From Rhizobium sp. NRK18 (GTDB lineage Bacteria > Pseudomonadota > Alphaproteobacteria > Rhizobiales > Rhizobiaceae), in contig NZ_JANFMV010000001.1 of the NCBI RefSeq assembly GCF_024385575.1, positions 434,001-498,000 of the forward strand: a stretch of DNA of 64,000 bases. The letters are read 5' to 3'. Both the position numbers and the translations under genes were made by a program. The notes beneath the pieces were generated by a model, which did no database searches, was not told the origin of the DNA, and saw only the letters and a list, made by a program, of their open reading frames with translations. This document shows positions 43,824 to 52,596 of the stretch, piece after piece (position 1 is the first letter of the stretch; each line of letters opens with the position of its first letter).

Positions 43824-45320
43824 TCAGTCGGCCTTCTGGCGACGGGCGGGGAAGAGGATGACGTCGCGGATCGACGGGGCATCGGTCAGGAGCATGATCA
43901 GACGATCGATGCCGATGCCGAGGCCGCCGGCAGGCGGCATGCCCTGATCGATGGCGTCGAGGAATTCGTCGTCGAGCTGCTTTTCCTTCTCGCCGCGGGC
44001 ATGGGCCTGCTCGAGCTGTTCGACCATGCGCCGACGCTGCTCTTCCGGGTCGTTGAGCTCGGAGAAGGCGTTGCCGAGTTCCCATGCGTTGCAATAGGTC
44101 TCGAAACGTTCGACGAGGCGCGGTTCGCCGGGAACTTCCTTCGCGAAGGGCGAGATGTCCTTCGGGAAGTGGGTGACGTGGGACGGCTGAATGAGCGTGC
44201 CTTCGACCTTCTCCTCGAAGATGAAGGCGAGGCATTCGCCCCAGGTCCAGTCCTTCTCGACGTCGAAGCCGGCGGCCTTGGCGGCGGCGCGGGCTTCTTC
44301 GTCCGTCTTCATCGCCAGGAAGTCGATGCCGGTGACGTCCTTGACGGCGTCGGGCATGGGCACGCGGCGGAACGGTCCCTTGAAGGAGAGGTCCTTGTCG
44401 CCGTAGCGGAACTCGGTCGAACCATGAATGCTCATCGCCAGATGGGCGAACATGCGCTCGACGAGGCCCATGATGTCCTCGTAGTCGGCGTAGGCCCAAT
44501 AGCATTCCATCATGGTGAATTCGGGATTGTGCCGGGTCGACACGCCTTCGTTGCGGAAGTTGCGGTTGACCTCGAACACCTTGTCCGTCAGCCCCGAAAC
44601 CAGCGTGCGCTTCAGGAAGAGTTCCGGCGCGATGCGCAGGTACATGTCGAGCTTCAGCGTGTTGTGGTGGGTCTTGAAGGGCTCGGCCGTGGCGCCGCCA
44701 TAGACGGAGTGCAGCATCGGCGTTTCGACTTCGAGGAAGCCTTCTTCCTCCATGAAGCGGCGGACGCCGGAGACGATCTTCGAGCGCTGGCGGAAGCGCA
44801 GCTTGGAATCGTCATTGGTCATGATGTCGAGGTGGCGCTTTCGGTAGCGCGTCTCGATGTCGGACACCCCGTGCCACTTTTCCGGCATCGGCAGCAGCGC
44901 CTTGGTGAGCATGGTGATCTCGTGCGCGTTGACCGTCAACTCGCCGCGCTTGGTGCGACGGACTTCGCCCTTGACGCCGATGATGTCGCCGAGGTCGATC
45001 ATCGGCAGCAGCGCGCGGGCTTCTTCCGGGGTGATGTCCTTGTGCGAGAAGATCTGCAGCTTGCCCGAGGCGTCGCGGATGTCCATGAACATGCCGGAGT
45101 TGCGTGACGAGTAGACGCGACCGGCAACGGTCACGATGTCGCCGGTCTCGGTGTCCGGCTCGATGCCGGCATATTTTTCGGCCAGTTCCTCATTCGTCAT
45201 CGTGCGATGGAAATGGGCCGGATAGACGTCGCCGATCTGTTCGCGAAGCAGTTTCAGCTTCTGGGCGCGGACTTCCGTCACGTCGGAGGAGAGGGCGGTT
45301 TCCTTGGTCTGATCGGTCAT
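43824..45320 (-). CDS. lysS: Lysyl-tRNA synthetase, class II
   Basis: Cytosolic enzyme of 498 residues that charges tRNA-Lys. An N-terminal OB-fold anticodon-binding domain (GRVYSSRNSGMFMDIRD) leads into the class II core: motif 1 region RRFMEEEGFLEVETPML, motif 2 RNFRNEGVSTRHNPEFTMMECYWAY and motif 3 GLGIGIDRLIMLL. All are intact and the length is normal. It lies 5 bases downstream of gltX on the same strand, forming a two-gene synthetase operon. Confidence 0.97.
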   Translation of the reverse strand: MTDQTKETALSSDVTEVRAQKLKLLREQIGDVYPAHFHRTMTNEELAEKYAGIEPDTETGDIVTVAGRVYSSRNSGMFMDIRDASGKLQIFSHKDITPEEARALLPMIDLGDIIGVKGEVRRTKRGELTVNAHEITMLTKALLPMPEKWHGVSDIETRYRKRHLDIMTNDDSKLRFRQRSKIVSGVRRFMEEEGFLEVETPMLHSVYGGATAEPFKTHHNTLKLDMYLRIAPELFLKRTLVSGLTDKVFEVNRNFRNEGVSTRHNPEFTMMECYWAYADYEDIMGLVERMFAHLAMSIHGSTEFRYGDKDLSFKGPFRRVPMPDAVKDVTGIDFLAMKTDEEARAAAKAAGFDVEKDWTWGECLAFIFEEKVEGTLIQPSHVTHFPKDISPFAKEVPGEPRLVERFETYCNAWELGNAFSELNDPEEQRRRMVEQLEQAHARGEKEKQLDDEFLDAIDQGMPPAGGLGIGIDRLIMLLTDAPSIRDVILFPARRQKAD

Positions 45321-45325
45321 GGTTC

Positions 45326-46798
45326 TTATCCGTTGTTCTTCTTGTCCGCTTCGACGCCTGCCTTTACGGCGACGGCGGCCTGTTTGAGGCGCTGGCGTAC
45401 CACCGAGCGGCCGAGGATCGCCATGGAATCAAACAGCGGCAGCGAGCGCGACGAGCCCGAGACGGCGATAAAGAGCGGTGCGAGCACGTCGCGCAGCTTC
45501 TTCTCCATTCGTTCGGCGATGGCGCGAAGCTCGGCCTCGATCGCTTCCTGGTTCCATTCGAAGATCTTGTCGAGATCGGCCTGCGCGGTTTCCAGGATCA
45601 CCTGAACGTCGGCGAGCGGGACCTTCTTGATGTTGGCGAAGTCGGCGGAGGTCAGCCCCAGATCGCCCTTCAGCAGGAAGCCGGTAAGGCCGGGCAGATC
45701 GGAGAGCTTCTCGATGCGCGACTGGGCGAGCTTCATGCCCTCCATGAAGCGATCGTTCTCCTGCGCCCAGTTCAGCACGCGGCCGACGAATTCCTCGGTC
45801 GAGATGCCTTCGCGCAGCCAGCGGCCGTTCAGCCAGTCGAGCTTCTGGATGTCGAAAATGGCACCGGCCTTGTTCAAACTTTCCGGATCGAACTTTTCCG
45901 CCAGCTGGTCCATCGTCATCAACTCGTCGCCTTCGGCGATCTGGATGAAGAACAGGCCGAGGAAGTTCATCAGCGCTTCCGGCATGTAGCCAAGCGCGGA
46001 GTAATAGGAGATCGACGTTGGATTGCGGCGCTTCGACAGCTTCGACTTGTCGGCATTGCGCATCAGCGACAGATGCATGAAGACCGGCGGTTCGAGGCCG
46101 AGGTAGCGATAGAGCAGGATGTGCTTCGGCACCGAGGCCAGCCACTCTTCCCCGCGCGCCACATGGGTGATCTTCATCAGATGGTCGTCGACGACGTTTG
46201 CCATGTGATAGGTCGGCATGCCGTCGGCCTTCAGCAGCACCTGCATGTCGACCGAGTCCCACGGAATGGAGACGTCGCCATAGACGCCGTCGTGGAATTC
46301 GCAAGCGCCTTCGGTCGGGATTTTCATGCGCACGACGGACGGCTCTCCGGCGGCCATGCGGCTGGTGACTTCTTCGGCGGTCAGGTTGAGGCAGCGGCCG
46401 TCATATTTCGGCTGCTGGCCGGCGGCGCGCTGTGCGGCACGCATTTCTTCCAGGCGCTCGGGCGTGCAGAAGCAGCGGAAGCCGTGGCCGGCAGAAACGA
46501 TCTTCTCCACATATTCGCCGTAGATGTGCTTGCGGTCGGACTGTCGGTAGGGACCATAGGGTCCGCCGACATCGGGACCTTCCTTCCATTCCAGCCCGCA
46601 CCATTTCAGCGCGTCCAGCACCTTCTGCTCGAACTCCGGCGTCGAGCGCGTGGCGTCCGTGTCCTCGATGCGGAGGATGAAGTCGCCGCCGTGCTTCTTG
46701 GCGAAGAGATAGTTGAAGAGGGCGATGTAGGCGGTGCCGACATGGGGTTCGCCGGTGGGCGAGGGAGCAATGCGGACGCGGACGTTGGACGTGGTCAT
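45326..46798 (-). CDS. gltX: Glutamyl-tRNA synthetase
   Basis: Class I synthetase of 490 residues for tRNA-Glu (in many alphaproteobacteria also involved in tRNA-Gln charging before amidation). The HIGH-type motif reads PTGEPHVGTAYIALF and the KMSKS-type motif SKLSKRRNP. The ATG at 46798 gives MTTSNVRVRIAPSPTG, the usual N-terminus; the longer frame adds 44 unrelated residues. The 222-base upstream gap should hold its promoter; no T-box-like leader is apparent. Rhizobia often carry two GltX paralogues; this is one of them or the only one. Confidence 0.95.
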   Translation of the reverse strand: MTTSNVRVRIAPSPTGEPHVGTAYIALFNYLFAKKHGGDFILRIEDTDATRSTPEFEQKVLDALKWCGLEWKEGPDVGGPYGPYRQSDRKHIYGEYVEKIVSAGHGFRCFCTPERLEEMRAAQRAAGQQPKYDGRCLNLTAEEVTSRMAAGEPSVVRMKIPTEGACEFHDGVYGDVSIPWDSVDMQVLLKADGMPTYHMANVVDDHLMKITHVARGEEWLASVPKHILLYRYLGLEPPVFMHLSLMRNADKSKLSKRRNPTSISYYSALGYMPEALMNFLGLFFIQIAEGDELMTMDQLAEKFDPESLNKAGAIFDIQKLDWLNGRWLREGISTEEFVGRVLNWAQENDRFMEGMKLAQSRIEKLSDLPGLTGFLLKGDLGLTSADFANIKKVPLADVQVILETAQADLDKIFEWNQEAIEAELRAIAERMEKKLRDVLAPLFIAVSGSSRSLPLFDSMAILGRSVVRQRLKQAAVAVKAGVEADKKNNG

Positions 46799-47020
46799 CT
46801 TTTCAAGGTGCCTGTGCTGACATGCAAAATCGGCCCCGCTGACATGAGGCCGACTGCTGTCGGCCGCAGCGCGGCGCCGTTTTCCGGTGATCATTGCCGG
46901 CGTGCCGCAATCGCCGCACGTCGGGCGCATGTATGTTCGGCAGGCCTTAGGCCATATTCAGTCAGGCACGTCAAGGGTAACGCGAGGGTCGCCGCTGCGG
47001 CGGGCGCGTCGCGGCCAGTG

Positions 47021-47371
47021 TCAGGCTCCGGCGAGCTCGATCTCCGGCACGTTCCGGTGATGGCGAAAGTCGATGGCGGTGGAGGGATCCTGAAGGAAGC
47101 GGGGACCGACGCGGCGTACATCCCGTTCGGCTTCCGACAAGGACGCGGGCTGGCCTTCAAACGGGCTCGGGGAGAGGCTGAGGACCTTGACGGCGGGAGC
47201 AAGTTTTCGTGCTGGTACCGAAGGGATGCCGACGGCGACGGACGTGGCGGCCTGCAGGTCAGGCTTGGCGGGGTTGTCCGCACCGATCGCCCATGCGCTC
47301 AAGGTGACGGTCAGTATGCCAATTGCGATCAGACCGGTCTGGGTAGCGGTCTCGAGTTCGGGCACGTGCAT
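47021..47371 (-). CDS. Small single-pass protein, unknown function
   Basis: Protein of 116 residues starting at MHVPELETATQ; this ATG has GGAGAGG just upstream, while longer frames run into a 15-bp inverted repeat. One hydrophobic segment, about residues 13-31, could be a membrane anchor. The remainder is Pro/Ser-rich with no recognised domain. It lies between gltX and the DUF1236 gene on the same strand. It may be a real small envelope protein or a fortuitous frame; I do not recognise it. Confidence 0.45.
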   Translation of the reverse strand: MHVPELETATQTGLIAIGILTVTLSAWAIGADNPAKPDLQAATSVAVGIPSVPARKLAPAVKVLSLSPSPFEGQPASLSEAERDVRRVGPRFLQDPSTAIDFRHHRNVPEIELAGA

Positions 47372-47391
47372 CTTCCTCTCCATCAATGGGT

Positions 47392-47430
47392 TGGAAGGCT
47401 GCGGAGTAGGGGCGGCTCCGCAGCCTTCCA
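47392..47430. repeat. Perfect 15-bp inverted repeat after the DUF1236 gene
   Basis: TGGAAGGCTGCGGAG and its exact reverse complement flank a 9-base loop. It lies 7 bases past the DUF1236 gene stop on the minus strand. No T-run follows on that strand, so it is either a factor-dependent or weak terminator or an mRNA-stabilising stem. Confidence 0.7.
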
Positions 47431-47436
47431 GAGTCG

Positions 47437-47832
47437 TCAATACACGCCGACGACTACGTAGGTGTTGGGATCGACAATGACGCGCTGGTCATTCACGAAC
47501 GCATAGGAATAGGTCGGATCTTCCGGCACCGGCGTCAGCACGACGGTCTGCGGGATCGGCTTGCCGACGACGACAGGCTGCTGGACGATCACCGGCTGGG
47601 GCGGAGCCGGCTGCGTTTCGACATAGGTAACGACCCTCTGCGGCGGCGGATCGATGGCTGCGCCGGCAATGGCGCCGACAACGCCACCGACCGCTGCGCC
47701 GACAGGACCGCCAACGACGGCGCCGGTGACGGCTCCTCCGGCAGCGCCGGTGACCGCGGAATCTGCGGCGTACGTCGTGGTGGCCGTGGCAGTGGCAAGA
47801 AGAGCGGCAATAACGATTGTTTTCTTATTCAT
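47437..47832 (-). CDS. DUF1236 protein with glycine-zipper segment, exported
   Basis: Protein of 131 residues. A signal peptide covers residues 1-24 (AAD at the cleavage site). Next comes a glycine zipper of about 35 residues (GAAGGAVTGAVVGGPVGAAVGG), which can insert in membranes or pack helices. The C-terminal YSYAFVNDQRVIVDPNTYVVVGVY matches DUF1236, common in Rhizobiales. The ATG at 47832 gives a clean signal peptide; the longer frame does not. The function is unknown; an outer-membrane or periplasmic role is likely. Confidence 0.75.
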   Translation of the reverse strand: MNKKTIVIAALLATATATTTYAADSAVTGAAGGAVTGAVVGGPVGAAVGGVVGAIAGAAIDPPPQRVVTYVETQPAPPQPVIVQQPVVVGKPIPQTVVLTPVPEDPTYSYAFVNDQRVIVDPNTYVVVGVY

Positions 47833-47927
47833 GGCTCGTTCCTTTCTCGTGAATGCCATGTCCAAGAAAGTCCGCGGCGGGATATTTGTTCCTCAAAAAT
47901 ATCCGGCTGTACTGTCGCAAGACACGA

Positions 47928-47954
47928 AAACGCCCGCCGAGGAGGCGGGCGTTT
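47928..47954 (-). terminator. Terminator of the terC gene
   Basis: Perfect 11-bp arms AAACGCCCGCC and GGCGGGCGTTT with a 5-base loop; on the minus strand the stem continues into TTTTCG. It lies 28 bases beyond the TerC stop. Confidence 0.85.
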
Positions 47955-47981
47955 GTCTGGATCCGAAGGCGTAAGGAAAGG

Positions 47982-48719
47982 CTATTTCTGCCGCTGGCGA
48001 GCGCGTCGCGCGAACATGTTCAGCACTTCGACGAGGGCTGAGAACGCCATGGCTGCGTAGATGTAAGCCTTGGGTACATGGACACCGAATCCCTCGGCGA
48101 TCAGGGTCATGCCGATCATCAGCAGGAAGGCGAGCGCCAGCATGACGATGGTCGGGTTGCGCTCGATGAAATTCGCAAGCGGCGTTGCAGCGGTCATCAT
48201 GACGGCAACGGCAATGATGACCGCGGCGATCATGATCGGCAGATGCGGGGTCATGCCGACGGCCGTGATGATGCTGTCGACGGAGAAGACGAGGTCGAGC
48301 AGCAGGATCTGGACGATTGCCGCCGACAGGCCGGAGGTGGCGGAGCTGGCGATGAAATCCGTCTCGTGATCGGCAGGATCGACCGTGTGGTGGATTTCCT
48401 TCGTGGCTTTCCAGACGAGGAACAGGCCGCCGGCGACGAGGATCATGTCCTTCCACGAAAATCCGTGACCGAAGGCTTCGAAGACCGGCGTCGTCAGCTT
48501 CACGATCCATGCCACGGTGCCGAGGAGGGCAAGCCGCATGACGAGCGCCAGGCCGATGCCGATACGCCGTGCGGGACGTCTTTGCGCCTCCGGCAGTTTG
48601 TTGGTGAGGATCGATATGAAGATCAGGTTGTCGATACCAAGAACGACTTCCATCACCACGAGGGTGATGAGGGCAATCCAGGCGGCAGGGTCCTGCAGAA
48701 GGGCGACGATACCGTCCAT
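47982..48719 (-). CDS. TerC family membrane protein
   Basis: Polytopic inner-membrane protein of 245 residues with about seven hydrophobic segments. The TerC hallmark acidic motifs are present: [12 protein letters not shown] near residue 24 and [15 protein letters not shown] mid-protein. TerC proteins are linked to tellurite resistance and to manganese export or metallation of exported proteins. No riboswitch-like leader was recognised in the 96-base upstream gap. It is followed by its own terminator. Confidence 0.9.
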   Translation of the reverse strand: MDGIVALLQDPAAWIALITLVVMEVVLGIDNLIFISILTNKLPEAQRRPARRIGIGLALVMRLALLGTVAWIVKLTTPVFEAFGHGFSWKDMILVAGGLFLVWKATKEIHHTVDPADHETDFIASSATSGLSAAIVQILLLDLVFSVDSIITAVGMTPHLPIMIAAVIIAVAVMMTAATPLANFIERNPTIVMLALAFLLMIGMTLIAEGFGVHVPKAYIYAAMAFSALVEVLNMFARRARQRQK

Positions 48720-48815
48720 TGGTGCTGTTCCTGTTTGGAGACTTCGCGCCAGATAGGAAAAGGGCGGACCCGCTTCAAGGCCGCTCTCGTCGCTTCAGTG
48801 CATGCTATCGCCGAC

Positions 48816-49499
48816 CTATCGCGTATTGGGTCCGTAAGCCGCCATGAAAACGCGCACAGCGCCATCCACGATCTTGTCGATCCGCTCCCGTGCGTCCTTT
48901 TCGCTGAATTCGCCGAAGATGCGCAGCTTGAACAGGCTGCCGGTCGTCAGGTCCATGAACTGCCAGGACGCCAGTTCGATATCGTCGATCGCCAGCTTGC
49001 CGTCGCGCACCTGATGCTCGAAGTAATCCATCAGCACGGTGCGGGCGTTCTGAGGGGCGCAGGCAAACAGACGCTGCGGCAGCTCCGGCATGGTGTCGAC
49101 GACGCCGATGACGCTGCGCATTGCGCGGATGATGTCCGCGGAGGTGAAATGATAGGCAAACGTCCGGCCATAGGCCGCCAGGGCGTCCTCGACGTTGACC
49201 TCTTCGGCGAGAGCCAGACGCATGGATTCGGCAATCCGTGTGCGCTCGCGCTCGATCAGTGAGCCGAACAGGTCTTCCTTGTTCTTGAAATAGACGTAGA
49301 TCGTGCCCTTGGAGACGCCCGCTTCACGCGTCACGTCGTTCATGCTTGCGGCGCTGAAACCGAGCTTCATGAAGACGCGCTTGGCGCCGTCGAGAATCTG
49401 TTCGCGCTTGACCGGATCTTCCCCGGCCGCCCGGCGATGATGGCCGGATTGCTGTTCGTCTTTTGCCAAAATATCCGTGTCTTCTTTATTGGCGTGCAT
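48816..49499 (-). CDS. TetR family transcriptional regulator
   Basis: Repressor of 227 residues. The helix-turn-helix is REQILDGAKRVFMKLGFSAASMNDVTREAGVSKGTIYVYFKNKEDLF, preceded by about 30 polar residues. The ligand-binding domain resembles the AcrR-like C-terminal group (FEHQVRDGKLAIDD, WQFMDLTTGSLFKLRIFG). The ATG at 49499 is preferred to a GTG at 49511 that lacks spacing to a ribosome-binding site. It is divergent from emrAB with a 139-base gap holding two matching palindromes, so it very likely represses emrAB and itself. Confidence 0.9.
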   Translation of the reverse strand: MHANKEDTDILAKDEQQSGHHRRAAGEDPVKREQILDGAKRVFMKLGFSAASMNDVTREAGVSKGTIYVYFKNKEDLFGSLIERERTRIAESMRLALAEEVNVEDALAAYGRTFAYHFTSADIIRAMRSVIGVVDTMPELPQRLFACAPQNARTVLMDYFEHQVRDGKLAIDDIELASWQFMDLTTGSLFKLRIFGEFSEKDARERIDKIVDGAVRVFMAAYGPNTR

Positions 49500-49524
49500 C
49501 TTCTTCGGCACCCTTTAACCTTTT

Positions 49525-49604
49525 TCGAACCAATCAGTTCGATTTGGTCTTGATATGCGATTTTTTTATCTATATGTCAAATCGAACCGAACAGTTTAGT
49601 TCGA
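49525..49604. promoter_or_regulatory. Two TetR-type operator palindromes in the emrA divergent region
   Basis: Site 1 at 49525-49542 is TCGAAC-CAATCA-GTTCGA. Site 2 at 49587-49604 is CCGAAC-AGTTTA-GTTCGA. Both have CGAAC/GTTCG arms around a 6-base spacer, and their centres are 62 bases apart. An extra arm copy gives a 10-bp inverted repeat (GTTCGATTTG / CAAATCGAAC) linking them. The region is AT-rich and should contain both promoters. Confidence 0.75.
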
Positions 49605-49638
49605 TGCCGCCACATTCATTTTCAAGTTGGTTAGAGAT

Positions 49639-50871
49639 ATGTCCACCATGAAGGATGCCCGCTCCGCACGTGTCGTCAAATTGCAGGGCGACTCCGGGCA
49701 AGATGCAGACGTTGCCGAAATCGCTGAGGCCGCAGAGGCCCGCAAGATCGAACCGGCACCGGAAATGAGATCCGAAGAGGCTCAGAAGGTAGAGGCTCCC
49801 GCGGCTGCTCCCAAGAAGGGCGGGCTGAAGGGCAAGGTGCTGCCTGTCCTCCTCGGTGCGCTTCTGGCCGGTGGTGGCTGGTTCGGCTATGACTGGTGGA
49901 CCTATGGCCGGTTCATGATCTCGACCGACGACGCCTATATTTCGGGCGATATCGCCGTCATCTCGCCGAAGGTCACCGGCTATGTGAAGGACGTCAACGT
50001 CAAGGCGAACCAGTTGGTGAAGGCCGGCGAACCGCTGATCACGCTCGATGATGGCGACTACGCCATTGCCGCCAAGCAGGCGGCCGCGCAGATCGCGACG
50101 CAGGAATTGTCGCTCAAGCGCTTCGATGCCCAGATCAAGGGTGCGGAAGCTTCGCTGGAGCAGGCCAAGGCGCAGAAGCTCTCCCTTGAGGCGGCTCTTG
50201 AAAACGCCCAGCAGAATGCGGACCGTGCGACGAAGCTGCAGGCACAGTCCTTCGCCTCGCAGGCAACCCTGGATCAGGCCTCCACGACGCTGGATCAGGC
50301 CAAGGCCAACATGGTCGGCGCCGATGCCAATATCGCAGCCGCGCAGGCCAATATCGTCGTCCTGAAGGCCCAGCGCGACGAGGCGGCAAGCTCGCTTGCG
50401 TCCCTGAACCTCGCCAAGGACAAGGCCGAGCGTGACCTGGGCTTTACGGTCCTCGTCGCGCCCTATGACGGCATCATCGGCAACATGGCGGTCCAGAAGG
50501 GCGATCTCGTATCGCCGGGCGCACGTCTTGCATCGCTCGTTCCGGTGAAGGACCTCTACATCGAGGCCAACTTCAAGGAAACGCAGATCGAAGGCCTACA
50601 GCCGGGTGAGAAGGTCAATATCACGGTCGATGCATTCGAAGATCGGCCGCTCGTCGGCACCGTAGCCTCTGTCGCTCCCGCGTCCGGCTCCGTCTTCTCG
50701 ATGCTGCCTGCCGAAAACGCCACCGGCAACTTCACCAAGGTGGTCCAGCGCGTTCCGGTGCGCATTGCCATCCCGCAGGATGCGCTCGACGAGGGCTATC
50801 TGCGCGCAGGACTCAGTGTCGTCGTCGACGTCGATTCCCGCACGGCCCCCGCCAAGGACGCCGGCAAGTAA
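49639..50871 (+). CDS. emrA: Multidrug efflux membrane fusion protein, EmrA-like
   Basis: HlyD/EmrA-type adaptor of 410 residues. A polar Glu/Ala-rich cytoplasmic leader (about 1-60) precedes one membrane helix (about 66-85). STDDAYISGDIAVISPKVTGYV starts the lipoyl-like domain, a coiled coil spans about 135-265, and the beta barrel has VLVAPYDGIIGNMAVQKGDLVSPG. With EmrB and an outer-membrane channel it extrudes hydrophobic drugs. The start at 49639 follows AGAGAT. emrB begins 16 bases downstream. Confidence 0.9.
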   Translation: MSTMKDARSARVVKLQGDSGQDADVAEIAEAAEARKIEPAPEMRSEEAQKVEAPAAAPKKGGLKGKVLPVLLGALLAGGGWFGYDWWTYGRFMISTDDAYISGDIAVISPKVTGYVKDVNVKANQLVKAGEPLITLDDGDYAIAAKQAAAQIATQELSLKRFDAQIKGAEASLEQAKAQKLSLEAALENAQQNADRATKLQAQSFASQATLDQASTTLDQAKANMVGADANIAAAQANIVVLKAQRDEAASSLASLNLAKDKAERDLGFTVLVAPYDGIIGNMAVQKGDLVSPGARLASLVPVKDLYIEANFKETQIEGLQPGEKVNITVDAFEDRPLVGTVASVAPASGSVFSMLPAENATGNFTKVVQRVPVRIAIPQDALDEGYLRAGLSVVVDVDSRTAPAKDAGK

Positions 50872-50887
50872 GGCCTGGTGACGAAAA

Positions 50888-52468
50888 ATGGCAACCACAG
50901 CGAACCCGGCCGCGGCGATGTCCGCGCCCTCCGAAGTCATTGATCCGCGGCGGGCCATCGCGTTCGTCGCGATGGTCTTCGGCATGTTCATGTCGATCCT
51001 GGACATCCAGATCGTCTCGGCTTCGCTGGCGGAAATTCAGGCCGGCCTCGGCGCCGGCACCGACGAGATCGCCTGGGTCCAGACCTCCTACCTGATTGCC
51101 GAAGTGGTGATGATCCCGCTGTCGGGTACGCTTGCGCGCATTCTCTCGACCCGTGTCCTGTTCACGATATCGGCGGCAGGCTTCACCGCCGCCAGCATGC
51201 TCTGCGCGACGGCTACTAACATCGACCAGATGATCGTCTACCGCGCCATCCAGGGCTTCATCGGCGGCGGCATGATCCCGTCGGTGTTCGCAGCCGCCTT
51301 CACCATCTTCCCGCCCTCCAAGCGCAACATCGTCTCGCCGATCATCGGGCTCGTCGCAACGATGGCGCCGACCGTCGGGCCAACCATCGGCGGCTATCTC
51401 AGCCATGCCTTTTCCTGGCACTGGCTGTTCTTGGTCAACGTGATTCCCGGGTTGGGTGTTACCGCCGCCGCCTGGCTGCTGATCGATTTCGACAAGCCGA
51501 ACCACAGCCTCATGAAGCGGTTCGACTGGGTGGGCCTGGCCGCAATGGCGGTCTTTCTCGGATCGCTTGAATACGTGCTCGAGGAGGGCAATACCAAGGG
51601 CTGGTTTCAGGACGAGCACATCGTCATGGGAACGGTCGCGCTCGCCGTCGGCGCTGCGGTGTTTTTCTACCGGGCGTTCAAGGTCGACTTCCCCGTCGTG
51701 GACCTGAAGGCGTTCAACAACATGAACTTTGCCGTCGGCTCGCTGTTCTCGTTCATCATGGGCGTCGGCATCTACGGCATGACCTATCTCTATCCGCTCT
51801 ATCTCGGCCGTATCCGCGGATACGATTCGCTGATGATCGGCGAGACGATGTTCGTTTCCGGCCTGGCGATGTTCTTCGGTGCGCCGCTCTCCGGCATCCT
51901 GTCGAGCAAGCTCGATCCGCGCGTCATGATGATGATCGGCTTCGCCGGTTTCGGCGCCTCGACCTACTGGATCACCTACATCACGCCGGACTGGGATTTC
52001 TGGGAGCTCTTCATCCCGCAGATCCTGCGCGGTCTGTCGATGATGCTCTGCATGGTGCCGATCAACAACATCGCGCTCGGTACCCTGCCGCCGCAGCGCA
52101 TTGCCAACGCGTCGGGCCTGTTCAACCTGACGCGAAACCTCGGCGGCGCGGTCGGCCTGGCGCTGATCAACACGACGCTGACCGAGCGCACCGACGTCCA
52201 CTACGCCTATCTGTCCGAGCGCATCAATGCCGGCAACCAGGCGGCGCAGAACTGGCTGAGCAGCGTTGGTGCGAATTACAGCAGCTATGGCCTCGACGGC
52301 GCCAACATCGCGATCGAAAAGCTTGCCGGCGTGGTCAAGCAACAGGCATGGCTGCTGTCCTTCATGGATGTGTTTGTCGGCCTTTCCATGCTCTTCTTCG
52401 CGCTGATCTTCCTGGCGATGATCCTGCGCAAGCCCAAGGCTGCAGCCCCTGCAGGAGCCGGACACTGA
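50888..52468 (+). CDS. emrB: Multidrug efflux MFS transporter, DHA2 family, EmrB-like
   Basis: Inner-membrane drug/proton antiporter of 526 residues with 14 predicted helices. The N-terminus FMSILDIQIVSASLAEIQAGL matches the DHA2 start. WVQTSYLIAEVVMIPLSG and the motif C-like GPTIGGYLSHAFSWHWLFLVNVIPG are characteristic. The long second half (LPPQRIANASGLFNLTRNLGGAVG) is intact. It works with the upstream EmrA, under the divergent TetR regulator. Confidence 0.93.
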   Translation: MATTANPAAAMSAPSEVIDPRRAIAFVAMVFGMFMSILDIQIVSASLAEIQAGLGAGTDEIAWVQTSYLIAEVVMIPLSGTLARILSTRVLFTISAAGFTAASMLCATATNIDQMIVYRAIQGFIGGGMIPSVFAAAFTIFPPSKRNIVSPIIGLVATMAPTVGPTIGGYLSHAFSWHWLFLVNVIPGLGVTAAAWLLIDFDKPNHSLMKRFDWVGLAAMAVFLGSLEYVLEEGNTKGWFQDEHIVMGTVALAVGAAVFFYRAFKVDFPVVDLKAFNNMNFAVGSLFSFIMGVGIYGMTYLYPLYLGRIRGYDSLMIGETMFVSGLAMFFGAPLSGILSSKLDPRVMMMIGFAGFGASTYWITYITPDWDFWELFIPQILRGLSMMLCMVPINNIALGTLPPQRIANASGLFNLTRNLGGAVGLALINTTLTERTDVHYAYLSERINAGNQAAQNWLSSVGANYSSYGLDGANIAIEKLAGVVKQQAWLLSFMDVFVGLSMLFFALIFLAMILRKPKAAAPAGAGH

Positions 52469-52476
52469 TCCGGCTC
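52455..52476 (+). terminator. Hairpin across the emrB stop
   Basis: Arms GAGCCGG and CCGGCTC with an 8-base loop enclose the stop codon of emrB. There is no T-run, so termination would be weak; it may protect the mRNA end. Confidence 0.35.
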
Positions 52477-52596
52477 TGATACGGATTAATCGATATTTTT
52501 CAAAGCCTTGATCTTGCGGTCAATGAGGCTTTCAAAATTCTGATTTACGTACATCAAAAAAAGCGATAGTCCTCCCTTCCAAGGAGAGGAGTTCCC

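Noticed and set aside
45104..47461. 785-codon plus-strand frame across gltX and the small genes after it
   Set aside because: It is antisense to gltX along most of its length, has no recognised domain and starts within lysS.
50813..52465. 550-codon minus-strand frame opposite emrB
   Set aside because: Again His/Asp/Arg-rich antisense composition with no recognisable domain; emrB on the plus strand is certain.
52502..52532. AAAGCCT/AGGCTTT inverted repeat before the LacI-type gene as an operator
   Set aside because: Arms are only 7 bp with a 17-base spacer and the site is as close to the end of emrB as to the LacI gene; too weak to call.
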